Assembly (NCBI GenBank): GCA_021521415.1
Contig: JAIQDT010001097.1
Span: 186,001 to 250,000, forward strand
Reading direction: 5' to 3'
Length of the DNA: 64,000 nucleotides
From: Bidens hawaiensis
Lineage: Eukaryota > Streptophyta > Magnoliopsida > Asterales > Asteraceae
In this document: piece after piece, positions 21,513 to 33,187 of the stretch
Layout: every line of letters starts with the position of its first letter
Numbering within the stretch: the first letter of the stretch is position 1
Notes under the pieces: model-generated
Database searches by the model: none
Seen by the model: only the letters and a program-made list of their open reading frames with translations
What the model was told of the DNA's origin: nothing
Program-made: the position numbers and the translations under genes

Positions 21513-23518
21513 TGGTATCATCCGCTCAGGTCCTTCTCCCCCCATTAACTCTCCAACCTATCGATTCTCCTTCCCCTCCTCCTTACATCTACTTTTCTTT
21601 TTACCTTCTTCCCCACCATGTCAACCTCTAAAATTTCCGATGAACCTCTGTCCATGACCGCCCTCCTTCACTCCCTCAAAATTCAGTTATCATCAACTAA
21701 TTTCCTGCAGTGGAAAAGTCAAATATGGTTGTTGTTGTTGGATCAAGATCTCATCGGTCATATTGATGGAACTGAGGCAGCCCCGCCGGAAAAATTAACC
21801 GCCGATGGCAAAACCGTTGCCGATCCGCAGTACACCGCATGGAAGGTTGCCGATCGTCGTGCAGTCATTCCTATAAATTCCTCTCTGTCTGAAGAAGCGG
21901 TGTCTGTCACTGTTAGCCTCACCACCGCGAGGGCCATCTGGCAGGCACTTGAAGCCGAGTATTGTAATGCCTCCGTTGAGCGGGTTTACAATCTTCGTGA
22001 TAAATTACGCTCACTTGTCAAAGGATCTAGTTCTGTGGCAGAATTTGGTCGTAAGTTTAAAGGGTTATGTGATCAACTATCAGCTATTGGTCATGCCGTT
22101 TCGGATACCGATAAGTTATATCGGTTCACCGCTGGTATCGGTGTTGATTATATTAGTTTCACTTCTAATATCCGAGCCACTCGTCTAGCCCCTTCATTCC
22201 AAGACTTGTTTGCTCAGGCCGAAAGCCATGAGGTTCTTCTTCGTGAGCTTCAGGGACAAAACAGTCCTACTGCAGCGTTTGTGGCTCAATCTTCCCGTCA
22301 TCCTCGTCGTGGTGGTGGTGGACGGGGATACAATCGTGGTTACCGCAACTATAGAGGAGGTAGAACTAACCGTGGTGGTCGTGGAAATCATGGTCCTCGT
22401 AACAACAACAGGAACTCCTCTGGTACTTCTAACCCATGTCAACTCTGTGATCTCCATGGTCATGTCGCTAGTTCGTGTCCTTCCCATGTGTCGTACCCCG
22501 CCAGTGAAGCTCATCTTGCAAATGTTTTTCAGGCTCAATGTCAAGTTAATCCAAACAATGCAAGTTGGTATGCAGACTCCGGGGCTACCGATCATATGAC
22601 TCAATCTACTGGTAATATTCATGACATTATTTCATGTAATGGCAAAGAAAAGGTAACTTTTGGGGATGGCAAGTCTCTGCGTATTTCTCACAGAGGACAC
22701 AAACTATTGACAAAAATATTCATCTTAAAAATGTCCTTATGGTCCCTCGAATCACCAAAAATCTTCTTTCTGTCTCTAAGTTAACTATGAACAACAATGT
22801 TGATATGCTTTTTTCTCAACCAAATTTCTATATCCAGGATCGGGGAACGAGGCAGGTCTTAGCTCAAGGTCGCTGTGACAACGGGCTTTATGTGTTGAAT
22901 CAAGATCATCTTGCCTTAAGTGTTGTCTATACAAATAAAGCATCATATGAATTGTGGCATAACCGTTTAGGACACGTGTCGAATGATGTTATTAAACTAT
23001 TAAATAAAACGGGATCAGTGCAAGTCACGTCCATTTTGCCTAAACCTATTGTTTGCTCTTCTTGTCAAATGTCTAAAGCACATAAATTGCCGTTTGATCT
23101 TAATCCGAAACGAGCACTCTCTCCTCTCGGCTTAGTCCATTGTGATTTGTGGGGACCGTCACCTATCACCTCTCATGAAGGTTATCGATATTATGTTGCC
23201 TTTGTTGATGATTTTTCCAGGTTCACATGGCTATATCCGCTACACAGCAAGGCAATGTTCGCGACTATTTTAACTACTTTTATCACATTTGTTCAAACTC
23301 AGTTCTCAAGAAAAATCAAGGATTTCCAAAGTGATGGTGGCACGGAATTTTTTAATAATCAAGTTAAAAAGATATTTCAAGACAATGGAACATTTCATAG
23401 GCTCTCGTGTCCGTACACTCCTCAACAAAACGGACGTGTGGAACGTAAACATCGTCACATTGTCGACACCAGGCTTGCCATGATGTTCAATGCTAAAATA
23501 CCCTATTCATATTGGGTT

Positions 23519-25657
23519 TGTAACATCCTAAAAAATTTTAATGATGAATAAAGGAAGTTATGTTTAGTGATTTCGCGTAATTAATTAATATCGGGTAGGG
23601 GGCGGGTCTTGGACGTGGATTAATTGAGATGGGTTAAATGAGAATGGGATTTCAAGGATATAAATACCCCCAAAATCCCAAAATATCTTCATTTTCACCA
23701 AACTCCCTAACACCCCAAAACGCACACACACACCACACACATACCGCAGCCGGCCGGCCGAGCCAAGGGAAGAGTCGGGCAGGTCCGAGAGAGAGAGATT
23801 AGTGTACTAGCAAGTAAACGAGATCCAAACAAGCCCAAAAAGGTATGATTCTCTTTGAAGTTTAAAGATCCAAGCTTTTTAGTGTATAAGCGACCGAAAA
23901 TGGTCGGGAAGCGTAGTGGGTGATATTGAACCATGGCAAGGGTGTTAAAATCGCTCAAAATGCTGGAAAGAAACCGAACAGCGGCTGTCTGGGCAACTTC
24001 GCCTGCATCTGGGCAACTTCGCCTTCAAAGCGATGAACATCGCCTGCAAGCTAAGTTCGCCTGATGAACTTCGCCTGCAAGCTAAGTTCGCCTGATGACA
24101 ACTTCGCCTAAAGCCAAGTTCGCCTGATGACAACTTCGCCTAAAGCTAAGTTCGCCTAAGGTTTAACTTCGCCTAAAGCTAAGTTCACCTAAGGTTTAGC
24201 TTTGCCTAAAGCTAAGTTCGCCTAAGGTTTAACTTCGCCTAAAGCCAAGTTCGATTAGGAAGTAAACTAAAAATCTAATGAAAAATGTGTTAAGACAGTT
24301 AATGGAAATAAAATTTTTCCAAGCTGACCTGGCAGCTCGACCCCAGCCAGGGGCTCTGCCCCTTGGACCCTGCTAGGGGCTGCCGCCCCTAGACCCCGCT
24401 GCCAGGGGCGCTGCCCTCGGACCCCCGTTCGTTGTGGGTCATATAAAGATAGACATACATTATGAGAAGTGATAGTTAATTGATACGTATACTTGTTATA
24501 CAGTCAGTCGTGCACAACTGAAGAAAGGAATTACGATTAACGGTGAACGTAACCGTGTTCAGGTGAGTTTCTAGCCCCATTCCTTGTTATGTTTTCGGGG
24601 CTGTGTGCATACTTGATGTGTTGTTAATACATTTATCCTAAGTGATAAGTGTATGCCCTATGTGATATATGTGTTATGTAAGAATGATTGCTTGATGGTA
24701 CGTGAACGATCTTCGGATATTGCACGTACTTTCAGGTTGTAATGCTATGTATAAGGTAAGTATAATATGAATGATTATGCGTATGAACGTGATAGAGATA
24801 ATAAAAGAAGGAAATAATGATGTATGGTCGTATGGTTACGAAAAGGGTACCGAGCCCTAATAATACTCGAGGTATGATGTATGGTTGTATGGCTACGAAA
24901 AGGGTACCGAGCCCTAAAAATACTCGGGGTATAATGTATGGTAACGAAAAGGGAATCGAACCCTACTAATATTCGAAAACTAGGGACCAGACCCTTATAA
25001 TATCTGTGATGTTAGGGACCAGACCCTTATAATATCTGTGATGTTAGGGAATCGAACCCTTCTAATATTCGAAACTAGGGACCAGACCCTTATAATATCT
25101 GTGATGGTAGGGACCAGACCCTTATAATATCTGTGATGTTAGAGAATCGAACCCTTCTAATATTCGAAAACTAGGGACCAGACCCTTATAATATCTGTGA
25201 GGTTATAGGGCGAAAGGCTCTTTAAAACGTATGATTATGTATGTAAAGAAAGTATGAAGGTAACAATGAAAGTAAAAGCACTTAAGTGTGTATGAAAGAA
25301 AGTTAAGAGGTTAAGTATGAAATGTAAAGAATGTATTGTATGATTATGTGATTAACTAGAACTCACTCAGTGTAGCTGACTTTTGGTATGCACGCAGGTG
25401 AGTAGGATGAGACAGCGGGCTTGAGCGGGGACACATGGCAGAAGAATAAGAGCCTGGCATCTGAAGACTTACGATGTTTTAATTTTAATGTTTTAATGTG
25501 AAAGACAAAGGACGTTTTGAGACAAGTTATGAAATATTGTAATGTTTTATGAAAGTTTTATATTCCGCGTAAATGTTTTAATTAACTCTGATATTTAGAA
25601 CTGTGTTTATGAGTAAATCCAACACGAAAGTAGGGTTACCGGTAACGGGGCCTTACA
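23519..25657 (+). repeat. gypsy 5' LTR (2139 bp)
   Basis: TGTAACATCC ... GGGGCCTTACA. It contains a TATA box (TATAAATA, 23659-23666), an array of AACTTCGCCT/AAGTTCGCCT units (about 23993-24250), a GC-rich segment rich in CCCCTAGACCCCGCTGCC (24330-24430), and a tandem array of TAGGGACCAGACCCTTATAA and GAATCGAACCCTTCTAATAT units (24950-25210). It is 36 bp shorter than the 3' LTR: one 32-bp array unit and a 4-bp gap. Confidence 0.95.
23659..23666 (+). promoter_or_regulatory. LTR TATA box
   Basis: TATAAATA in the context GGATATAAATACCCCC. The same box is conserved in the 3' LTR (about 30882-30889) and, with small changes, in the related solo LTRs near 8156 and, inverted, near 57548. It is the likely core promoter of the element. 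Confidence 0.6.
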
Positions 25658-25660
25658 AGT

Positions 25661-25672
25661 TGGTATCAGAGC
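25661..25672 (+). promoter_or_regulatory. Primer-binding site, initiator tRNA-Met
   Basis: TGGTATCAGAGC, three bases after the 5' LTR. This is the usual plant LTR-element site complementary to the 3' end of tRNA-iMet. It primes minus-strand DNA synthesis. Confidence 0.92.
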
Positions 25673-26058
25673 AAAGTTCAAGAGATTTAAGCATCCTACA
25701 TGCTTAGACTCGAACAGAGTATGGGATATAAGTAAGAAATGAAAGAAGATGCCAGTCCAAGAATGCCATGTGTCGCTCAAGCAAGATCAGTAAAGGTAAA
25801 TTGTATAATTAAATGATATATGTTAATGAGAAAGAAAATATATGTGAACAAAAGGGATAGGAATAATTGATTGTTGATTTGACTAATTGCTTAAGTAGAA
25901 CCAGCACAAATGGACTCATAAAGGGAAGTGTATAGGACACGGAAAGCAATGTGATCAGCTAGTCACAGCTGGCCACTATTATTACCTGTTAGCCTTGCTA
26001 TCCTTGTACTAAATAGTTTCTTGAATGATGATGTTTGTGTTTTCCCTTTTAGAATACG

Positions 26059-27360
26059 ATGGCTGGAGCTGGAGACATTGTTGGAGCTGGAGGTCGCACT
26101 GGACGACGCGGCAGGCCTCGTCGTGTCCAGCAACCTTCGGTTGAGACCGCTTCCAACACTGAAGCTGAAGGAAGCGCAGCGGGAAGAAACCCGGAAAACA
26201 ATGAAGGAGTTCAACTGGATCCTGCAATTCAAGCAGCTATTGTTCAAGCTGTAGCCACTGCTGTGAAAAATATTACCCCGGGAAGGTCTGCTGGAAGCCG
26301 TGAAAGAACTATTGAAGGGGCAGGTGGTAATGGTAGGAAGGATGACGAGAGGGAAAGGGGTGACTCAAGTGAGGTAAGGTCTGTGAAAGATGATGATGGG
26401 AGGAAGGGCCGAGGCGGTTGCAACTATAAGTCCTTCAAAGGTTGTGACCCGCCTAAGCTGACTGGTTTAGGAGACGCAATCGCTACTCTTTAGTGGATAA
26501 CCGCCATGGATAAGGTTATCCGCATTAGCGAGTGCCGTCCCGATCAACCGGTAGGTTATGCTACTCAATCATTCGAGGATGAGGCTATGTATTGGTGGGA
26601 GAGTGTGGAGCAGAGGAAGACCCGAGAGGAGATCAAAGAGATGAAGTGGAACGATCTGAAGGAGTTAGTAATGAAGAAGTTCTGTGCTGACGCCGAGGTT
26701 GAAAGGGCGGAGATGAAGTTCCTAAACTTGAAAGCTGGGACGATGACACATCGTGAGTACACTACAGAGTTCAATCGAATGTCTAGGTTGGTACCCGATA
26801 TGGTCAGCACTGAGGCTAAGAGAATCAAGTGTTATGTGAGAGGATTACCACAGAGAGTCCGCATGTTAGTCAGGACAAGTAAACCTGCTACCTTCGATTC
26901 TGCTGTCGAACTCGCAGAGATGGTCTATGCAGACCTGGCTGCGGATGATGTGGTGGTGGGAGACGAGAAGAAAGAGAAGAAATGGGCCGCTCCTGCTAAA
27001 CGACCCGGTACTCAGTTATGGAACCCCAAAGATAAGAAGCAGAGAGTGTGGGAGAAGATATCGTGTAAGACCTGCGGAAAGATGCATGGTGGTGAGTGCA
27101 AGTGGGGTAAAAGTTCTGGTGTTTGTCTCAAATGTGGAAAGGCTCACGGTGGGGAATGCCGGATGGGGTCTAATGTGTGTTATAAGTGTGGGAAGGTAGG
27201 ACATTATACCAATGAGTGCAGTGCAAAGCCAGCATGTTACAAATGTGGCAAGACAGGCCACATGGCGAGAGAGTGCACAGATGGTGAAGCTGGAGGTAGT
27301 GGAAGGAAGAATGCCGATCAAGCTAGGCCAAGAACTAGAGCCTACATGCTGACCCAATAA
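26059..27360 (+). pseudogene. gypsy gag with an internal in-frame stop
   Basis: The frame opens at 26059 (MAGAGDIVGAGGRTGRRG) and runs to 27360 with one TAG at 26491-26493, in the context IATL-stop-WITAMDK, where the codon before Trp looks like CAG changed to TAG. Downstream come the retrotransposon gag core (YWWESVEQRKTREEIKEMKW, FLNLKAGTMTHREYTTEFNR) and a nucleocapsid with two CCHC knuckles (CYKCGKVGHYTNEC, CYKCGKTGHMAREC). These follow two variant CxxCGKxHGGEC units. The TAA at 27358 separates it from pol, which is in the same frame. A second ATG at 26506 could start a shorter Gag lacking the N-terminus. Confidence 0.88.
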
Positions 27361-30300
27361 CAAGCCAAGCAGATTCCGGATGTCGTCACAGGTACGTTTC
27401 TAGTGAACGGTGTTTCCGCTTCTGTATTATTTGATTCGGGCGCAAACAAAAGTTTCGTAGCCACACCATTTAGTAAACTAGCTAAAATGAAATGTTGCCG
27501 AGTGTCTGAAACTTTTGTAGTAGAAACCGCCAGTGACACTTCAGTTAAAATAACAAAAATGGTTAAGAACTGTAAGATAGAATTGGAAGGACATGAGTTC
27601 CCGGTTACCTTGTACGTTATGACCTTGGGAGGGTTCGATGTGGTTTTGGGTATGGATTGGTTGTCTGAGTTTGAGGCTCAGATACTATGTAAGAGTAGGA
27701 TGATAAGGTTAAAGTCATTGGATGGTAGTGCGGTAACGGTTTATGGTGATAAGGAAAGTTCTGGGCTTAATGTCATTTCGATGATAAAAGCCGAGGGTTT
27801 GCTAAGGCGAGGGTGTCGTGCCTACCTGGCGTATGTCGTCAACGCTGCGGCCGAGACGAAAGAAATGAAAGATGTTCCTATTGTACGCGACTACCCAGAA
27901 GTATTCCCTGAGGATCTTCCGGGGTTGCTGCCGGAGCGAGAGATAGAATTTCAGATAGATTTAGTACCAGGAGCCCAACCTGTCGCGAAAGCGCCTTACC
28001 GTCTAGCACCGTCCGAGATGAAAGAATTGATGTCACAACTGCAAGAACTCCTCGACAAAGGTTTCATAAGACCGAGTGTTTCCCCGTGGGGCGCACCAGT
28101 GTTGTTCGTGAAAAAGAAGGATGGAAGTATGAGAATGTGCATAGACTATCGTGAGTTGAATAAGCTTACGGTAAAGAATAGATATCCGTTACCAAGGATT
28201 GATGATCTGTTTGACCAACTGCAAGGTTCAAGTTGGTTCTCACGAATAGATCTCAGATCAGGCTACCATCAGCTGAAGGTGAAGGAGGCAGACATCCCTA
28301 AGACAGCGTTCCGAACGCGGTATGGACACTACGAGTTCCTCGTAATGTCATTCGGTCTAACAAATGCTCCTGCAGCATTTATGGACATGATGAATAGGGT
28401 GTGTTGGCCGATGTTGGATAAGTCGGTTATCGTCTTCATTGACGATATATTGATTTATTCAAAGGACGAGTCTGACCATGCTGAGCATCTGAGAGAGGTA
28501 TTGGAGACTCTGAAGAAAGAGAAGTTGTATGCCAAGTTTTCGAAGTGTGCGTTCTGGTTAAGAGAAGTGCAATTTTTAGGTCACGTGATTAATCCGGAAG
28601 GGATTACCGTGGACCCAGCTAAGATTGAAGCGATAACGAATTGGAAGACTCCGCAGAACCCGACTGATATACGAAGCTTCCTAGGGTTAGCTGGCTACTA
28701 TAGGAGATTCATCGAAGGTTTCTCCAAGATAGCCGCACCGCTGACCGGTATGACCCGAAAGTCGATAGTATTCAGTTGGGAAAAGTTTCAGGAAGAAGCC
28801 TTTGAAAAATTGAAGAAGAGACTCACGCAAGCTCCAATCCTTACTCTACCCGATGGTGACGAGGATTTCGTTGTTTGTGCTGATGCTTCGCATCAAGGAT
28901 TAGGTTGCATGTTGATGCAACGAGGGAAGGTGATAGCTTACGCGTCTAGACTGTTGAAGGTCCATGAAAGTACTTATCAGACGCACGATTTGGAGTTAGC
29001 AGCTGTAGTGCATGCTCTTAAGATATGGAGGCATTATCTGTACGGTACTAAGTGCACTATCTATACAGATCATAAGAGTTTAAAGTACTTCTTCGAGCAG
29101 AAAGAATTGAACATGAGGCAGAGAAGATGGTTAGAATTGATAAAGGATTACGACTGTGAGATTAAGTATTACCCCGGTAAAGCTAACGTGGTCGCTGATG
29201 CGCTAAGTCGTAAGAATGAGGAAGTCCTTACAGCAGTGAAGTCATACAAGTTAATCATGAACTCAAGTCTTTTTGAAGAAATCATCAAAGTGCAGTCAGA
29301 AGTGTTAGTAGACGAAGGGTTAGTAAAGAAAGAAAGGATTTATGGCCAGCAAGATGGGTTGATGGAAAACACTCATGGAGTTAAAACTAGGTTCGACCGT
29401 ATGTGGATCCCACACCATGGTGATCTTAGAAGTCGAATCTTAGATGAAGCTCATAAGTCAAGGTACTCAATCCATCCTGGAGCTACAAAGATGTACCAAG
29501 ACTTGAAAAGAGATTACGGGTGGCCAGGAATGAAGAACGATGTAGTGGATTATGTTGGTAAGTGCTTAACTTGCTTACAAGTCAAAGCCGAACACCAAAA
29601 GCCTTATGGGAAGATGCAACCGCTAGAGATACCTGAGTGGAAGTGGGAACACATCACCATGGATTTCATAACTAAGCTACCTCGTACAGCTAAGCAACAT
29701 GATACCATCTGGGTGATTGTGGACCGTTTGACCAAGAGTGCTCACTTTCTGCTCATACGAGAGGCCATCTCGTCAGAAACGTTAGCAAGCTTGTTCATCA
29801 AGGAAGTTGTAACCAAGCATGGAGTACCGTTATCGATCGTGTCCGATAGAGATACACGGTTTACTTCGAGGTTCTGGAAGAAATTCCATGAAGCTATGGG
29901 GACGAAGTTGAACATCGGTACGGCGTATCATCCTCAAACTGATGGACAGTCTGAAAGGACGATCCAAACCCTTGAGGATATGCTACGTGCTTGTGTTTTA
30001 GATTTTGGTGGAAGTTGGGATGATCATCTGCATCTGGCAGAGTTCTCCTATAAAAACAGTTACCATTCAAGTATTGGTATGCCACCGTTTGAGATGCTTT
30101 ACTGTAGACGATGTAGAACCCCGGTGTGTTGGGGTGAGATTGGTCAGAAAGAAATGGGAAGCCTAGAAGTGGTTCAGGAAACGTCTTCAAAGTTCGATCT
30201 GATCAAAGCAAGATTGAAAGCCGCGCAAGACAGACAAAAGTCTTATGCAGATAAGCGGCGACGACCAATTGAGTTTAACGTAGGTGACTATGTGATGCTC

Positions 30301-30699
30301 AAGGTCTCGCCTTGGAAGGGGATTATCCGTTTTAGGAAAAGAGGAAAGTTGAGTCCGAGGTACATTGGACCGTTCAAGATTGTATATCGTGTGGGTGAAG
30401 TAGCTTATAAACTGGATTTACCCGATGAGTTAGAAGGAATTCATTCAACCTTCCATGTTTCTCATCTGAGGAAGTGTCTAGCTGATGACACGTCTCACGT
30501 GCCATTGATGGATATTGAGGTTGATGAACAATTGAACTACATCGAGCAACCGATAGAGATCGTTGATCGCAAGGAAAAGCAGCTTCGTCACAAGATTATA
30601 CCTTTGGTAAAAGTGATATGGAAACATCGCAAAGGATCGGATGCTACTTGGGAAGCCGAGGATGAGATGCGCAAGTTTTACCCTAGTTTGTTTATGTAA
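27361..30699 (+). CDS. gypsy pol: protease, reverse transcriptase, RNase H, integrase, chromodomain
   Basis: An open frame of about 1,112 codons directly after the gag TAA, same frame, with no ATG of its own at the start; it may need readthrough or lie behind a point mutation. Protease: [11 protein letters not shown] (from about 27430). [44 protein letters not shown] (about 28435-28464). RNase [25 protein letters not shown]. Integrase: zinc-binding HHCC region ([11 protein letters not shown] ... CLTCLQVKA), catalytic D, D, E in [23 protein letters not shown] and [14 protein letters not shown]. The chromodomain at the C-terminus (about 30530-30690) ends [20 protein letters not shown], the part that directs chromoviral integration to heterochromatin. 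No other lesion is seen. Confidence 0.93.
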   Translation, partial: QAKQIPDVVTGTFLVNGVSASVLFDSGANKSFVATPFSKLAKMKCCRVSETFVVETASDTSVKITKMVKNCKIELEGHEFPVTLYVMTLGGFDVVLGMDWLSEFEAQILCKSRMIRLKSLDGSAVTVYGDKESSGLNVISMIKAEGLLRRGCRAYLAYVVNAAAETKEMKDVPIVRDYPEVFPEDLPGLLPEREIEFQIDLVPGAQPVAKAPYRLAPSEMKELMSQLQELLDKGFIRPSVSPWGAPVLFVKKKDGSMRMCIDYRELNKLTVKNRYPLPRIDDLFDQLQGSSWFSRIDLRSGYHQLKVKEADIPKTAFRTRYGHYEFLVMSFGLTNAPAAFMDMMNRVCWPMLDKSVIVFIDDILIYSKDESDHAEHLREVLETLKKEKLYAKFSKCAFWLREVQFLGHVINPEGITVDPAKIEAITNWKTPQNPTDIRSFLGLAGYYRRFIEGFSKIAAPLTGMTRKSIVFSWEKFQEEAFEKLKKRLTQAPILTLPDGDEDFVVCADASHQGLGCMLMQRGKVIAYASRLLKVHESTYQTHDLELAAVVHALKIWRHYLYGTKCTIYTDHKSLKYFFEQKELNMRQRRWLELIKDYDCEIKYYPGKANVVADALSRKNEEVLTAVKSYKLIMNSSLFEEIIKVQSEVLVDEGLVKKERIYGQQDGLMENTHGVKTRFDRMWIPHHGDLRSRILDEAHKSRYSIHPGATKMYQDLKRDYGWPGMKNDVVDYVGKCLTCLQVKAEHQKPYGKMQPLEIPEWKWEHITMDFITKLPRTAKQHDTIWVIVDRLTKSAHFLLIREAISSETLASLFIKEVVTKHGVPLSIVSDRDTRFTSRFWKKFHEAMGTKLNIGTAYHPQTDGQSERTIQTLEDMLRACVLDFGGSWDDHLHLAEFSYKNSYHSSIGMPPFEMLYCRRCRTPVCWGEIGQKEMGSLEVVQETSSKFDLIKARLKAAQDRQKSYADKRRRPIEFNVGDYVMLKVSPWKGIIRFRKRGKLSPRYIGPFKIVYRVGEVAYKLDLPDELEGIHSTFHVSHLRKCLADDTSHVPLMDIEVDEQLNYIEQPIEIVDRKEKQLRHKIIPLVKVIWKHRKGSDATWEAEDEMRKFYPSLFM

Positions 30700-30728
30700 T
30701 AGTTAGGTTTCGGGGACGAAACCTCTTT

Positions 30729-30740
30729 AAGGGGGGAAGA
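30729..30740 (+). promoter_or_regulatory. Polypurine tract of the gypsy element
   Basis: AAGGGGGGAAGA just before the 3' LTR (30743). It is the plus-strand primer site for reverse transcription. Confidence 0.85.
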
Positions 30741-30742
30741 CT

Positions 30743-32917
30743 TGTAACATCCTAAAAAGTTTTAATGATGAATAAAGGAAGTTATGTTTAGTGATTTCGC
30801 GTAATTAATTAATATCGGGTAGGGGGCGGGTCTTGGACGTGGATTAATTGAGATGGGTTAAATGAGAATGGGATTTCAGGGATATAAATACCCCCAAAAT
30901 CCCAAAATATCTTCATTTTCACCAAACTCCCTAACACCCCAAAACGCACACACACACCACACACATACCGCCGCCGGCCGGCCGAGCCAAGGGAAGAGTC
31001 GGGCAGGTCCGAGAGAGAGAGATTAGTGTACTAGCAAGTAAACGAGATCCAAACAAGCCCAAAAAGGTATGATTCTTGATCTTTGAAGTTTAAAGATCCA
31101 AGCTTTTTAGTGTATAAGCGACCGAAAATGGTCGGGAAGCGTAGTGGGTGATATTGAACCATGGCAAGGGTGTTAAAATCGCTCAAAATGCTGGAAAGAA
31201 ACCGAACAGCGGCTGTCTGGGTAACTTCGCCTGCATCTGGGCAACTTCGCCTTCAAAGCGATGAACTTCGCCTGCAAGCTAAGTTCGCCTGATGAACTTC
31301 GCCTGCAAGCTAAGTTCGCCTGATGACAACTTCGCCTAAAGCCAAGTTCGCCTGATGACAACTTCGCCTAAAGCCAAGTTCGCCTGATGACAACTTCGCC
31401 TAAAGCTAAGTTCGCCTAAGGTTTAACTTCGCCTAAAGCTAAGTTCACCTAAGGTTTAGCTTTGCCTAAAGCTAAGTTCGCCTAAGGTTTAACTTCGCCT
31501 AAAGCCAAGTTCGATTAGGAAGTAAACTAAAAATCTAATGAAAAATGTGTTAAGACAGTTAATGGAAATAAAATTTTTCCAAGCTGACCTGGCAGCTCGA
31601 CCCCAGCCAGGGGCTCTGCCCCTTGGACCCTGCTAGGGGCTGCCGCCCCTAGACCCCGCTGCCAGGGGCGCTGCCCTCGGACCCCCGTTCGTTGTGGGTC
31701 ATATAAAGATAGACATACATTATGAGAAGTGATAGTTAATTGATACGTATACTTGTTATACAGTCAGCCGTGCACAACTGAAGAAAGGAATTACGATTAA
31801 CGGTGAACGTAACCGTGTTCAGGTGAGTTTCTAGCCCCATTCCTTGTTATGTTTTCGGGGCTGTGTGCATACTTGATGTGTTGTTAATACATTTATCCTA
31901 AGTGATAAGTGTATGCCCTATGTGATATATGTGTTATGTAAGAATGATTGCTTGATGGTACGTGAACGATCTTCGGATATTGCACGTACTTTCAGGTTGT
32001 AATGCTATGTATAAGGTAAGTATAATATGAATGATTATGCGTATGAACGTGATAGAGATAATAAAAGAAGGAAATAATGATGTATGGTCGTATGGTTACG
32101 AAAAGGGTACCGAGCCCTAATAATACTCGAGGTATGATGTATGGTTGTATGGCTACGAAAAGGGTACCGAGCCCTAAAAATACTCGGGGTATAATGTATG
32201 GTAACGAAAAGGGAATCGAACCCTACTAATATTCGAAAACTAGGGACCAGACCCTTATAATATCTGTGATGTTAGGGACCAGACCCTTATAATATCTGTG
32301 ATGTTAGGGAATCGAACCCTTCTAATATTCGAAACTAGGGACCAGACCCTTATAATATCTGTGATGGTAGGGACCAGACCCTTATAATATCTGTGATGTT
32401 AGAGAATCGAACCCTTCTAATATTCGAAAACTAGGGACCAGACCCTTATAATATCTGTGAGGTTATAGGGCGAAAGGCTCTTTAAAACGTATGATTATGT
32501 ATGTAAAGAAAGTATGAAGGTAACAATGAAAGTAAAAGCACTTAAGTGTGTATGAAAGAAAGTTAAGAGGTTAAGTATGAAATGTAAAGAATGTATTGTA
32601 TGATTATGTGATTAACTAGAACTCACTCAGCGTAGCTGACTTTTGGTATGCACGCAGGTGAGTAGGATGAGACAGCGGGCTTGAGCGGGGACACATGGCA
32701 GAAGAATAAGAGCCTGGCATCTGAAGACTTACGATGTTTTAATTTTAATGTTTTAATGTGAAAGACAAAGGACGTTTTGAGACAAGTTATGAAATATTGT
32801 AATGTTTTATGAAAGTTTTATATTCCGCGTAAATGTTTTAATTAACTCTGATATTTAGAACTGTGTTTATGAGTAAATCCAACACGAAAGTAGGGTTACC
32901 GGTAACGGGGCCTTACA
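30743..32917 (+). repeat. gypsy 3' LTR (2175 bp)
   Basis: Same structure as the 5' LTR, with one extra 32-bp unit (GATGACAACTTCGCCTAAAG ...) in the AACTTCGCC array near 31330-31390. Because of the nesting, its last 5 bases are followed by the resumed copia integrase frame. Confidence 0.95.
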
Positions 32918-33187
32918 GGGTTGAAGCTTTTAGCTCAACGGTATACATTATTAATCGTCTTCCATCTAAATTCTTGACGACAAATCTCCATTTGAGCATA
33001 TGTTCGGCCACGTTCCAAACTACAATAATTTCCGCACCTTTGGGTGTCGAGTCTTTCCGTATCCTCGAGATTATTCGGAACATAAGTTGGCACCGCGTTC
33101 ATTACCGTGCATCTTTATTGGATATGCAACCCAATATAAAGGATCTCGGTGTTTAGAACCCATCTCACAACGTGTGTACATCACGAG

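Larger units (their letters stand above)
23519..32917 (+). mobile_element. Full-length Ty3/gypsy chromovirus (Tekay/Del-like), nested in copia
   Basis: A 9.4 kb element with LTRs 23519-25657 and 30743-32917, flanked by the duplication GGGTT (23514-23518 and 32918-32922). Removing it joins the copia codons for SYW and VEAF exactly. It contains a PBS, gag, pol with protease-RT-RNaseH-integrase, a C-terminal chromodomain and a polypurine tract. The integrase-RT order and chromodomain mark it as a chromovirus; the long LTR and the [12 protein letters not shown] protease lead resemble Tekay/Del. LTRs are nearly identical (about eight substitutions and two indels by eye), so the insertion is young. 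Confidence 0.96.

Noticed and set aside
22194..22622. Antisense and shifted frames over copia gag
   Set aside because: Shadow frames of the real gag frame, with no family motifs.
27403..27405. GTG as a start codon for gypsy pol
   Set aside because: The frame is open upstream to the gag stop at 27358, so this is only an arbitrary first codon.
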